From contig JAUYGA010000213.1 in NCBI GenBank assembly GCA_030690755.1, forward strand, positions 1-12,706: a stretch of 12,706 nt of DNA, read 5' to 3'. The DNA comes from Nanobdellota archaeon. Its GTDB lineage: Archaea > Nanobdellota > Nanobdellia > Woesearchaeales > JAUYGA01. The notes below the pieces were generated by a model. It worked only from the letters and a program-made list of their open reading frames with translations. It was not told the DNA's origin and made no database searches. The translations under genes were made by a program, and so were the position numbers. Shown here one piece after another: positions 1-6,780 of the stretch. How positions within the stretch are numbered: position 1 is the stretch's first letter; the number at the start of each line of letters is the position of its first letter.

Positions 1-34
1 GTTTTCCAAATGTTTTATACCTTATGAATGTCAT
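1..34 (-). CDS. Start of a leftward gene cut by the window edge (partial, uncertain)
   Basis: An ATG at 34 (reverse strand) opens a frame reading MTFIRYKTFGK up to the window edge. A TATA box on the same strand at 66-59 is centred about 28 bp upstream, the spacing seen for the other near-leaderless genes here. Only 11 codons are visible, so no product can be named. The main support is the promoter spacing. Confidence 0.3.
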   Translation of the reverse strand, partial: MTFIRYKTFGK

Positions 35-44
35 AATGGTTATA

Positions 45-121
45 TAGGCATTAGGTTATATATAAACCTTTCGGTTGCTTTATCGTCGTTATATTCAATC
101 AAATAAGAAACCTAATGCCTA
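45..121. repeat. Perfect 13-bp inverted repeat with a 51-bp spacer
   Basis: The arm TAGGCATTAGGTT at 45-57 is matched by its exact reverse complement AACCTAATGCCTA at 109-121. The right arm covers the last codons and stop of the truncated cheR. The left arm lies between the TATA box and start codon of the leftward edge gene. It could be an operator pair, an RNA hairpin at the end of the cheR transcript, or a scar of the event that truncated cheR. Sequence alone does not decide. Confidence 0.55.
56..66 (-). promoter_or_regulatory. TATA box for the leftward edge gene
   Basis: Reverse-strand TTTATATATAA, placing the expected transcription start near 35-36, next to the ATG at 34. The box lies inside the loop of the inverted repeat at 45-121, so a protein bound to the repeat arms could control this promoter (inference). 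Confidence 0.4.
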
Positions 122-396
122 ATTTTTAGGGAATTTCGGAAATTGTTATAGTGTTCGCTTTCCCTAAAGAACCAAGTGGTATTTGTTGTCACAACATTAA
201 TTGCATTTTTTATCTCATCTTTTTCATTCTTTGAAAGATAGGTTACATATTCTTCAAAAGAACTGAGTCCTAATTTGCGCACTCTTTTTCCAAACCTCGA
301 TACCATTATTTCTTCTTTTTTAGAGAGGTCTATTCCTAGAGGTTCAAGGATCTTTCTGAGTTGTTCAAATGCTATTTTTTCATTGATCGTTGTCAT
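112..396 (-). CDS. cheR: CheR N-terminal domain only (truncated chemotaxis methyltransferase)
   Basis: CheR methylates glutamates of chemoreceptors. This 94-residue protein matches only its N-terminal all-helical domain: the 'K..M..~R..kR.r.lgl.sfeeY' pattern at about 26-50, then TTNTTWFFRESEHY at 70-83, the family's TTN.T.FFRE..H signature. It stops where the domain ends. The SAM-binding domain (normally to about 270 residues, with a GCSTGEEPYS-like motif) is absent. In the 111 bases after the stop, the same frame gives only about 23 unrelated codons and no frame recovers the motif. The ATG at 396 is supported by a TATA box centred near 421.5, so the promoter looks intact. It is either a decayed gene or a stand-alone receptor-binding module. 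No other chemotaxis gene is visible. Confidence 0.75.
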   Translation of the reverse strand: MTTINEKIAFEQLRKILEPLGIDLSKKEEIMVSRFGKRVRKLGLSSFEEYVTYLSKNEKDEIKNAINVVTTNTTWFFRESEHYNNFRNSLKIRH

Positions 397-637
397 CCTT
401 CTAGTAAATCAATGCATTATTTAAAAATCTTTTTTATAATAGTCACTCTAAAATGCTCATAATTCTTTTTAAACTGCTAGTCTGTATAGGTCTTAGTTGG
501 GGCTGATTTTTGCTTTTTTTGCTTTAATATTGGCTCCCGCGGGAAAAAGAGGTGTAATTTTTATTTTGTCAAGATAGAGTTAGGTAGACTCGTCGATATG
601 CAGTTAACTTAAGTATTCGATATTCGCGGATTAAAAA
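397..637. other. Divergent intergenic region with a G+C palindrome
   Basis: This lies between the leftward cheR fragment and the rightward permease. The only notable site besides the cheR TATA box is the 10-bp perfect palindrome TCCCGCGGGA at 535-544, followed by A-rich DNA. No convincing TATA box or ribosome binding site was found for the permease at 638. CTTAAGTAT near 608-616 is at the right distance but is a poor match. No gene or RNA is visible. Confidence 0.4.
418..427 (-). promoter_or_regulatory. TATA box of the cheR fragment
   Basis: Reverse-strand TTTTTAAATA, core centred at about 421.5, which is 25-26 bp before the A of the ATG at 396. This spacing predicts a leaderless mRNA. A GAAGG directly abuts the ATG and is too close to act as a normal ribosome binding site. 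Confidence 0.5.
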
Positions 638-2539
638 ATGGCTGAAGGAGAATTAAAGAGAAGCATTGGATTTTGGACAATTCTTTCAATGGCTGTTATG
701 TCCATTATAGGCACAGGAATTTTCTTTGGCGCTGCGGTTGGCGCAAAATATTCAGGCGTGATGTCTCTTGTCGCATGGGGGATATTGACAATTTTTGCTG
801 TTTATATCGCTGCATGTTTCGGCGAGCTTGTTTCCATGTTTCCGTCAGCTGGCGGAATCTATGAATATGGAAAGCAGACATATTCAAAATTTATCTCATT
901 TCAGATAGGTTGGCTTGGTTGGATTGTAACAGTTGCTAGCTTTGCATTGCTTTCTATTGCTGCAGTTGATTACCTTACTCCGCTGGAGTTTCCGACTTTT
1001 TATAAAATCTTAATTGCAGTTGTATTCATAATAGTTCTGAACACCGTCACTTATATTGGCATGGAAGCAAGTTCTGTCATGATTAATGCTTTTGCATTGA
1101 TAACTGTTATGGTTTTGCTTGTAATATTGATTCCTAGTTTTTTCAAGATTAATACAGGAAACTTTGTTCCTTTTGTCACGCATCCGTTCAGCGCAGTTTT
1201 CCTCACTTTATTTTTTATCATTGAGACTTTTTTTGGCTGGGAGGAAGCGACGAATCTTGCTGAAGAGACAAGAAATCCTGAGAAGACAATTCCTAAGGCG
1301 CTTATCTTTGGGACATTGATTGTCGCTGCAATCGGTTTTATGATGGCCTTTATCGGCTTAGGCATGCTTGGTTGGCAGAAGCTTGCTGAAACAAATGCGC
1401 CGTTGGCTGTTTTTGCAGGCATGACTTACGGTGAGGTTGGCAAGATTATCATTTCAATGGGAATATATCTTGCAATGATTGGTTCTGCTGCAGCAGGCAT
1501 AATATCCGCTCCAAGGCTATTGATGGCCATGGCAAGGGACAAGCTTTTCTTGCCGCAATTCACAAAAGTTCATCCTACCTATAACACTCCTTCAAATGCG
1601 ATAATATTGCAGACAATCGTCGGCATAATCATAATTGTTCTTGGTTTTGGAAAGTATGAGCCATTGCTTGCGCTTCTTGTGCCTCTTGCATTAGTGATTT
1701 ATGTAGCGATGATGCTTGCAATTCCTCTTCTTCGATTCAGAAGACCTGAACTTTCAAGACCTTTTAAGGTTCCCCTCGGAACAATAGGGCCGTTTGTTGT
1801 CATAGGATTTTTTCTTGCAGTAATCGTTGCATGGCTTAGATATTATCCTGGCGCTGCATCAACTTTTGTTCTTGCAATGTCTCTGACTTTTGTTTCATTT
1901 CCTGTTTATTTCTTGGTTGAGATGTATTACAATCCGTCGGCAATAATAAAGGTTAATGATCTTCTTGCGCATCTGACACTTCTTACCGAAAGATTATTTT
2001 TTCCAAAAAAACTTCGAAGTCAAGTGCTGAAACTGATGGGCGATGTCAAGGGCAAAAAGGTTTTAGAATATGGTTGCAGTGTAGGAACATTGACAGTTGA
2101 TCTTGCAGATGCTGTCGGTCCTTCGGGCAGGGTTTATGCTGTCAATCATTCTCTTCGAGAATCAAAGATCACTTTCAAGCGATTAAGAAAAAGAGGGCAT
2201 AAGAATTTTAGGGTTGTGCATCATCCGAACCAGTCAAGATATTTGCATCCTTCAATTCCGAAAGTTGATTTGGTGGTTTCAGTAGGAATGCTTGGTTATG
2301 TTCAGAATATGAAAAAAGTTTTGCAGGACATGAATAATCGGCTGCAGATTAAGGACAAGATACTCTTCCTGGAATATGACAAATATTTTGGTGTTATTCC
2401 TAATGTTGACTGGGTAGCAGATGACTCAAAGATTGAGAAAATCTTCAAAGAAGAGGGTTTCAATGTCGCAATAATCAGAAAAAAAGGTTTATTCTGGGAG
2501 AATGTTTTCATCTACGGCGTCAAGTATAAGAATGTGTAA
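638..2539 (+). CDS. APC-family amino-acid permease fused to a C-terminal methyltransferase-like domain
   Basis: Residues 1-430 form an APC-superfamily amino-acid/polyamine transporter with about 12 hydrophobic segments. The unwound first-helix motif GTGIFF is at 25-30, FGELVSMFPSAGGIYEY at 61-77, and the conserved loop WEEATNLAEETRNPEKTIPKA at 201-221. A linker from about 431 leads to a soluble domain of about 200 residues resembling a class I SAM methyltransferase. Its glycine-rich loop is VLEYGCSVGTL at 475-485, a second strand VYAVNHS at 499-505, and DLVVSVGMLGYV at 544-555. Two features are off: the usual middle glycine of the loop is Ser481, and the acidic residue that normally holds the ribose is Asn503, so SAM binding or catalysis may be impaired. 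Typical permeases end near 430-480 residues, so the extension is a true addition in one uninterrupted frame. The transporter assignment is strong, the methyltransferase fold fairly strong, its activity unknown. Confidence 0.88.
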   Translation: MAEGELKRSIGFWTILSMAVMSIIGTGIFFGAAVGAKYSGVMSLVAWGILTIFAVYIAACFGELVSMFPSAGGIYEYGKQTYSKFISFQIGWLGWIVTVASFALLSIAAVDYLTPLEFPTFYKILIAVVFIIVLNTVTYIGMEASSVMINAFALITVMVLLVILIPSFFKINTGNFVPFVTHPFSAVFLTLFFIIETFFGWEEATNLAEETRNPEKTIPKALIFGTLIVAAIGFMMAFIGLGMLGWQKLAETNAPLAVFAGMTYGEVGKIIISMGIYLAMIGSAAAGIISAPRLLMAMARDKLFLPQFTKVHPTYNTPSNAIILQTIVGIIIIVLGFGKYEPLLALLVPLALVIYVAMMLAIPLLRFRRPELSRPFKVPLGTIGPFVVIGFFLAVIVAWLRYYPGAASTFVLAMSLTFVSFPVYFLVEMYYNPSAIIKVNDLLAHLTLLTERLFFPKKLRSQVLKLMGDVKGKKVLEYGCSVGTLTVDLADAVGPSGRVYAVNHSLRESKITFKRLRKRGHKNFRVVHHPNQSRYLHPSIPKVDLVVSVGMLGYVQNMKKVLQDMNNRLQIKDKILFLEYDKYFGVIPNVDWVADDSKIEKIFKEEGFNVAIIRKKGLFWENVFIYGVKYKNV

Positions 2540-2577
2540 AGGGATAATTGTTAATTCTTTATGTATTTTTGATTACT

Positions 2578-2725
2578 GCGGCAAAAACGATGGCGGCACG
2601 ACGGTCAAAATCTGCGGATTTTGTCCTGCTCGGCATCCAGTGACTTGCGAGTGAGCTCGTTCGTAAGCGAACTCGCTCACCATTGCCTGGAACAACCCCT
2701 GCCTCGCCGTGCGCCATGTTGCCGC
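2578..2725. repeat. G+C-rich palindromic element; possible dispersed repeat or structured RNA
   Basis: 88 of 148 bases are G or C, against A+T-rich surroundings. The ends pair: GCGGCAA (2578-2584) with TTGCCGC (2719-2725), then ATGGC and GCACG (2590-2594, 2596-2600) with CGTGC and GCCAT (2708-2717), leaving one bulged G. Inside are a perfect 7-bp hairpin, CAAAATC-TGCG-GATTTTG (2606-2623), and a 13-bp stem with two mismatches (2651-2663 with 2668-2680) around a TAAG loop. It sits between convergent genes. TGCGCCATG recurs at 2710 and 2741. It matches no tRNA, RNase P or SRP RNA consensus I know. A weak TATA-like TTTATGTA at about 2557-2564 could drive it rightward. Either a dispersed palindromic repeat or a non-coding RNA would fit. 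Confidence 0.55.
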
Positions 2726-2835
2726 CTAAACTGTGATGTCTGCGCCATGGCTGGATTTTTGATAGACTAGGCCAAAAAGTTGAATAAGTTAGAATTGTTT
2801 TTTATTTATAGGGCAAATATGATTCCGCCAGCAAA

Positions 2836-3729
2836 TTATCTTTCCAGTTTCTCTTTTGCTATTATCTTGTTTATTTTTTCAATAGTCTGTTTTGAGAGTT
2901 TGTCCTGTCCGTTCAGTATGGTTTTTCTTAGTTTGCTGATATGGCATGTTTTTGCTCTCATTCCATCATTTCTTACATCCCAAGGATCTGTTGTTGATAC
3001 GACGAGCGAGTTTACTTTGACTCGCATCTTGTGCTTATTGAGTGTTTTGTGCAGCGCATATGTGTACTTATTTATCTGCCAGATTGCTTTTGAAGGGCCT
3101 TCTCGCTCATGTTCTATGCCCCAGCGGTCAGTTTTTGTGCGTTTCCAGTTGCAGTTCTCATCGCAGACTACTTTTCCTGCGAATGATTTTGTTTCTATGA
3201 GAAATACTCCGTTTGGACCGATAACAAGGTGGTCGATGTTTGCATAAAAATCAGTTGGTTTTAAAGCGATATCATTCCAGACATAGAATTCTTTAGGTAG
3301 ATCAGCAAGTACGCTGGCAACTTTCTCTTCGCCGATATTTCCTGCTTTGTATATTTCTTGCTTGTTTTCTTCAGACTGATTGTTTCTGTATCTGCCTCCG
3401 CTGTATCCATAAGTTCTTTTGCTTCGTCTTGCAGCAAGCCAGATTATGACTGCAATGAAGAGAAAAAAAACTCCAATAAAACCAAATATGATTGCTACCA
3501 GAGCAAATCCTGCCATGATTAAGATGTAAATGATAATCGCTTTAATTACATTTGTTAGTGTGTTCTTAATTTTTGAGAATATTCTTGTCTTTGGTTTTGT
3601 TATCTCTTCTTTTTTTGTTTCTGTCTTTTTTGTCGCTTTGGCATTTCCAGGTTTATCTTCTCTTTTTATCTCTATTCTCTTTCCACTCATCTGTGCAGTA
3701 TGTTCAATTTCAGAAAGTACTCTGGCCAT
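2836..3729 (-). CDS. Membrane-anchored NERD (nuclease-related) domain protein
   Basis: The NERD domain is a predicted nuclease relative. Numbered from the ATG, it spans about 127-245. The signature elements are GNIGEE (130-135), NIDHLVIGPNGVFLIETKSF (164-183) with Asp166, Glu179 and Lys181 as the candidate active-site triad, and Gln218. An N-terminal basic, charged stretch (about 17-60) precedes two adjacent hydrophobic segments (about 63-99), so the domain is tethered to the membrane, followed by a Gly/Arg/Tyr-rich linker. A GTG three bases further upstream (3732) could also start the protein, but AGGAGG at 3736-3741 lies 6 nt from the ATG and only 3 nt from the GTG, so I chose the ATG. It is convergent with the permease. 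Such proteins occur near defence and repair genes, but the substrate is unknown. Confidence 0.85.
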   Translation of the reverse strand: MARVLSEIEHTAQMSGKRIEIKREDKPGNAKATKKTETKKEEITKPKTRIFSKIKNTLTNVIKAIIIYILIMAGFALVAIIFGFIGVFFLFIAVIIWLAARRSKRTYGYSGGRYRNNQSEENKQEIYKAGNIGEEKVASVLADLPKEFYVWNDIALKPTDFYANIDHLVIGPNGVFLIETKSFAGKVVCDENCNWKRTKTDRWGIEHEREGPSKAIWQINKYTYALHKTLNKHKMRVKVNSLVVSTTDPWDVRNDGMRAKTCHISKLRKTILNGQDKLSKQTIEKINKIIAKEKLER

Positions 3730-3735
3730 CACGCG

Positions 3736-3766
3736 CCTCCTAAAAGTTTAAATGATTTTATCATTT
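3736..3766 (-). promoter_or_regulatory. Strong Shine-Dalgarno and upstream palindrome of the NERD gene
   Basis: AGGAGG (3741-3736 on the reverse strand) is the best ribosome binding site in the window. Just upstream, AAATGAT-TTT-ATCATTT (3750-3766) is a perfect 7-bp inverted repeat in what is probably the 5' leader. A TATA-like TATAAATA further upstream at about 3780-3787 would start transcription near 3757, so the repeat could be an operator or a leader hairpin. Confidence 0.45.
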
Positions 3767-3953
3767 TATTACGACTTTAGTTTATTTATAGAGTTTGTAT
3801 AGAAATAGTGATTTATTAAACTATCTGATTTTTTAACGCATATTTTCAATCTTTGTCTTTTAGAAAGTAAAAATAAGATGCATATCGTGCGAGACCTGAA
3901 AAAAGAATAAAATGATAAAAAATAAAAAGTAGATTATTCGGTTTATTGCTGAT

Positions 3954-4385
3954 TTATCCGTAGGCATCATCAAAACCGCTGCTAGGTTTCTTTTTCTCAT
4001 CTCTGTCAAGATTAATATTAAATTTTAGTCCATGCAGGGCTGATAATTTAGTGGCAAAATCAGTTATTGTCTTGAGATAACTTTTTCCATAGACATCGAT
4101 AGTCATTCTATTTTCGTCGTTTGCATCAACATTTCTTGGTGAATCGCCTAAGTATATGCTGCACATCTGATATGTTTCTCTGAAAAATCTATTGAAAAGT
4201 CCGCCTTCTTTAGTGCGCATTCCGATAGTTTTTGCAGTTCTCACATTTTCATTCCAAAGAAGATGCCCTGATTCATCAGATACTTCAAATCCTGCTCTAG
4301 TAATTTCTCTTGCTATCAATATATTGGTAGGAATAGTTACGTTAACTTTACCTTCCAATGTTTGTTCAGAAGTTTTGTTTTCCAT
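3954..4385 (-). CDS. Hypothetical protein, probably co-transcribed with the upstream EEP hydrolase
   Basis: I do not recognise this 143-residue protein. It is soluble, with no membrane segment or signal peptide. It looks like one alpha/beta domain: a strand near VNVTIPTNIL, charged middle turns, an apparent helix LKTITDFATKLSALHG, a strand LKFNINL, then a charged, disordered-looking tail. A TTG nine bases upstream (4394) is also possible, but GAGG at 4395-4398 abuts the TTG and lies 9 nt from the ATG at 4385, so the ATG is preferred. It begins 33 bases after the stop of the EEP gene on the same strand, with no clear promoter between, suggesting one transcript and perhaps a shared task. Confidence 0.65.
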   Translation of the reverse strand: MENKTSEQTLEGKVNVTIPTNILIAREITRAGFEVSDESGHLLWNENVRTAKTIGMRTKEGGLFNRFFRETYQMCSIYLGDSPRNVDANDENRMTIDVYGKSYLKTITDFATKLSALHGLKFNINLDRDEKKKPSSGFDDAYG

Positions 4386-4418
4386 TTTTTTCAACCTCGG
4401 GTTTTAGTTTATCATAAA

Positions 4419-5204
4419 TCAATATTCCAATGTCGCAACAAGCGGCAGATGATCTGAGCCTTTGAATATTGGCACAGCGCTTCTCAAAATGCCAAATTCT
4501 TTGCTGACAAACATTCTGTCAAGAGGGTCTTTAGGAGTTCCCCAAGACGGCCAAGTATTATATGGACCAACTTCCTGGTATTTTTCTCTTAGTGGGTTTA
4601 ATACAGAATCATCGCCTTTGACATTGAAATCTCCTGTTATAAATTTAAGACCATCTCCTTCTTCTGCAAATTCAAGAACTTCTTCGACTTGTTTTTTGTG
4701 GTATTTTTCTGCAACGCTTAAATGTGTTACAAAGGCAGATATCGGCAGATAACTATCACCTGTTTTAATCTTTATGTCTGCTCTTCCTATGCTTCTGCGT
4801 TGTTCTGAGTTTGTAAAATCCATGCTGGACTCAGCAGATATTTCGTGTTCTGGCTTAGCAAATATTGCATTGTATTGATTTTTTTTGGTTACTCCTGATT
4901 TTGTTGAGTGATAATGGCACTGAAAACTAGCATATCTGCCGAAATCATTATTTCCGCGAAAAGCCCCATTTTGTATGAGTTCATTGTAGTTCATAAACTG
5001 GTTTCTTGCAGATACACCTTCAGATTCTGTCACAGCTAGAATGTCAGGAGATATTGTTTTTATGTTCTCGATTATTGTTTCGATGTTTTTTGCAGAATGT
5101 GGCCTGGCAAGGCTGACTGACAGCCAGTCAACTATGTATCTGGGCATGCTATCTGAGCCAGCTCCAAGCTGGATATTGTAGGTCATTACTGTTATTAAAG
5201 ACAT
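4419..5204 (-). CDS. Endonuclease/exonuclease/phosphatase (EEP) superfamily hydrolase
   Basis: The EEP fold cleaves phosphodiester or phosphomonoester bonds in DNA, RNA, phosphoinositides or sphingomyelin. Numbered from the chosen ATG (261 residues), all core motifs are present: MTYNIQ (7-12, Asn10), PDILAVTESEG (53-63, metal-binding Glu60), FVTHLS (158-163, His161), FITGDFNVKGDD (188-199, Asp192 and Asn194), PLDRMFVSK (227-235, Asp229) and the final GSDHLPLVATLEY (249-261, with the Asp252/His253 pair). It is therefore probably active. There is no signal peptide, so it should act in the cytoplasm; the substrate cannot be told. A TTG five codons upstream (5219) is in frame, but the TATA box at 5227-5234 is centred 26-27 bp before the ATG at 5204, which favours a leaderless start there. 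Confidence 0.88.
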   Translation of the reverse strand: MSLITVMTYNIQLGAGSDSMPRYIVDWLSVSLARPHSAKNIETIIENIKTISPDILAVTESEGVSARNQFMNYNELIQNGAFRGNNDFGRYASFQCHYHSTKSGVTKKNQYNAIFAKPEHEISAESSMDFTNSEQRRSIGRADIKIKTGDSYLPISAFVTHLSVAEKYHKKQVEEVLEFAEEGDGLKFITGDFNVKGDDSVLNPLREKYQEVGPYNTWPSWGTPKDPLDRMFVSKEFGILRSAVPIFKGSDHLPLVATLEY

Positions 5205-5226
5205 GTCTGTCAGAAACAAAAAACAG

Positions 5227-5285
5227 TTTATAAATCTATCGGATTTTTAACTACTTTTAAGTTAAAAAAAGAAAAAGTTTATAAA
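5227..5285. promoter_or_regulatory. Symmetric bidirectional promoter with a central inverted repeat
   Basis: Two identical TTTATAAA boxes (5227-5234 for the leftward EEP gene, 5278-5285 for the rightward membrane protein) flank the inverted repeat TTTTTAAC (5244-5251) / GTTAAAAA (5261-5268), 9-nt spacer. The repeat centre, 5256, is exactly midway between the two box centres (5230.5 and 5281.5). Each box is centred 26.5 bp from an ATG (5204 and 5308). A dimeric regulator on the repeat could control both directions (inference). Confidence 0.6.
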
Positions 5286-5307
5286 GTTAAGGATGTTTAC
5301 ACAAGAA

Positions 5308-5745
5308 ATGGTAAATGAAAACGATGCTTCTAAAACAAACTATCTCGCGTCTACAATAAATGCCGCGGCATGTATTGCTTCCTCAGTCTCAGATTATGTT
5401 GGGTTGACTGCTCGCTTTGCTAGCGCGCCTTTTGCAATTCCAACATATTTTAGATTAGTCATGGAGGATAAACTTTCTATTGCTTCAGAAGGCGATGGTT
5501 TTGGAATATACGCAAAGGTCAATAATCGCGAAATATCTGAAATAATTGCTACTCCTGCAGCAATGACCTCATTTCTTGGGGTGGGGCTTGGCGGGACTGC
5601 TGCTTATCAGTATAATCCTTTATTGTTATTGGTACCTGCTTTAACAAATGCGGCTTCTGGACTTTATGAACTATCAAGATTTGTAGCTAAAAAAAGACAA
5701 GGCAAAGGTCTTGAAAAAATGATTAATGAACTGATGGATGAGTAA
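5308..5745 (+). CDS. Small hypothetical membrane protein
   Basis: I do not recognise this 145-residue protein. Two neighbouring hydrophobic stretches (about 80-100, Ala/Gly-rich, and 104-122, with LLLLVPALTNAASG) suggest a helical hairpin in the membrane. A moderately hydrophobic Ala/Ser-rich region (about 14-46) precedes it and a short charged C-terminal tail (KKRQGKGLEKMINELMDE) follows. Another ATG at 5293, in frame, would add five residues, but the TATA box at 5278-5285 is centred only 12 bp from it and 26-27 bp from the ATG at 5308. The transcript would therefore begin at the second ATG. It shares a promoter region with the EEP gene, hinting at co-regulation. Confidence 0.7.
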   Translation: MVNENDASKTNYLASTINAAACIASSVSDYVGLTARFASAPFAIPTYFRLVMEDKLSIASEGDGFGIYAKVNNREISEIIATPAAMTSFLGVGLGGTAAYQYNPLLLLVPALTNAASGLYELSRFVAKKRQGKGLEKMINELMDE

Positions 5746-5798
5746 AGAATAAAGTTTGACTTTTCTCATCTAAAACATACGATAAACATAGCAAAGAA

Positions 5799-5839
5799 TT
5801 TAAAGTTAATGATTATTTCTAATATATTTTAAAAAGAGG
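5799..5839 (+). promoter_or_regulatory. Promoter and ribosome binding site of trxB
   Basis: TTTAAA at 5799-5804 predicts transcription from about 5828. GAGG at 5836-5839 lies 7 nt before the ATG at 5847. Unlike most genes here, this mRNA appears to have a short leader with a Shine-Dalgarno sequence. Confidence 0.45.
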
Positions 5840-5846
5840 TTTAGGA

Positions 5847-6767
5847 ATGTACGATCTCGTGATAATCGGTTCAGGAATTGCAGGAATAACCGCAGGAATA
5901 TATGCTGCCAGAAAGAGGATGAACTATGTTCTTATCTGCAATAATTTTGGCGGCCAGTTCATGGAATCAGGCGAGATTCTTAATTATCCAGGAATAATGC
6001 AGACTACTGGAGTTGACTTTGCTGAGACAATTAGAAAGCAGGCAGAATTCAATGAAGTCAATATGGTCGAAGGAGAGGAAGTAAAAAATATAGTCAAGAT
6101 TGACAATGATAATTACAAAATCACGACAGGAAAATTAACTTATGAAACAAGAGCGATTATAATTGCAACAGGCGCAAGGCCCAGGATGCTTAATGTTCCT
6201 GGCGAAAAAGAGTTTAAGAACAAGGGCGTTTTCTATTGCGCTGTCTGCGACGGTCCGTTATTTCTGAACAAGAATGTTGCAGTCATCGGCGGCGGAGATT
6301 CTGCCCTTGACGCAGCTGATTTTCTTCTTAATATCGCGTCAAAAATCTACATTATCAATAACAATAAGGAGTTTAAAGCCCATGAGTATTTGCAGGAAAG
6401 GGTAAAGGGCCATGATAAGACTGAAGTAATTCTCGGCGCGGAAACAAAAGAGATAATTGGCGATAAATTTGTTACTGGCCTGAAATACATACAAGGTGGC
6501 AATGAACAGGATGTCAAACAGATAGATGTTGACGGTATTTTTATTGAAATCGGAAGAGTTCCAAATACAGAATTTGCAAAATGGCTTCTTGAGATTGACG
6601 AACACGGTCATATAAATATTGATGAAGGTTGCTATACTTCAATGCCTGGCATATTTGCGGCAGGAGACTGCGCATCAGGTCATGAATACCAATATGTCAT
6701 TGCTGCTGGCCAAGGATGCATCTCTCTTTTGAAAGCGGCAAGATATCTGGCCAAGAAGAAGGGATGA
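5847..6767 (+). CDS. trxB: Thioredoxin reductase (low-molecular-weight type), altered NAD(P)H site
   Basis: This FAD enzyme passes electrons from a pyridine nucleotide to thioredoxin or a similar redoxin. The 306 residues equal the usual length. FAD site: GSGIAGITAG at 8-17; redox-active disulfide CAVCDG at 131-136 (Cys131, Cys134); second nucleotide fold GGGDSALDAADFL at 148-160; closing FAD motif GIFAAGDCASG at 268-278. The stretch that binds the 2'-phosphate of NADPH in the E. coli enzyme (HRRDEFRA) reads NNNKEFKA at 171-178, so both arginines are missing. By analogy with archaeal reductases lacking this motif, NADH or another donor may be used; that is inference. No thioredoxin gene is adjacent. 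The gene has its own promoter and is convergent with fic. Confidence 0.93.
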   Translation: MYDLVIIGSGIAGITAGIYAARKRMNYVLICNNFGGQFMESGEILNYPGIMQTTGVDFAETIRKQAEFNEVNMVEGEEVKNIVKIDNDNYKITTGKLTYETRAIIIATGARPRMLNVPGEKEFKNKGVFYCAVCDGPLFLNKNVAVIGGGDSALDAADFLLNIASKIYIINNNKEFKAHEYLQERVKGHDKTEVILGAETKEIIGDKFVTGLKYIQGGNEQDVKQIDVDGIFIEIGRVPNTEFAKWLLEIDEHGHINIDEGCYTSMPGIFAAGDCASGHEYQYVIAAGQGCISLLKAARYLAKKKG

Positions 6768-6780
6768 ATGCAACGAATGC

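Noticed and set aside
2590..2643. Short frame inside the G+C-rich element (MAARRSKSADFVLLGIQ)
   Set aside because: It is 17 codons long with no ribosome binding site, and is fully explained by the palindromic element.
2578..2725. tRNA, RNase P RNA or SRP RNA in the G+C-rich element
   Set aside because: No T-loop GTTCRA consensus, no acceptor/anticodon layout, and none of the conserved RNase P or SRP core sequences were seen.
2780..3247. Forward reading frame of 155 codons
   Set aside because: It lies antisense to the NERD domain, whose motifs are clearly conserved; its protein shows no recognisable features.
3878..3910. Ten-codon frame MHIVRDLKKE in the gap between the NERD gene and the hypothetical protein
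   Set aside because: Too short, without a ribosome binding site or neighbour coupling.
3826..5250. Similar A/T-rich stretches near 3826-3840 and 5235-5250 (CTATC followed by GATTTTTAAC-like sequence)
   Set aside because: Low-complexity A/T similarity with mismatches; not enough to claim a shared operator.
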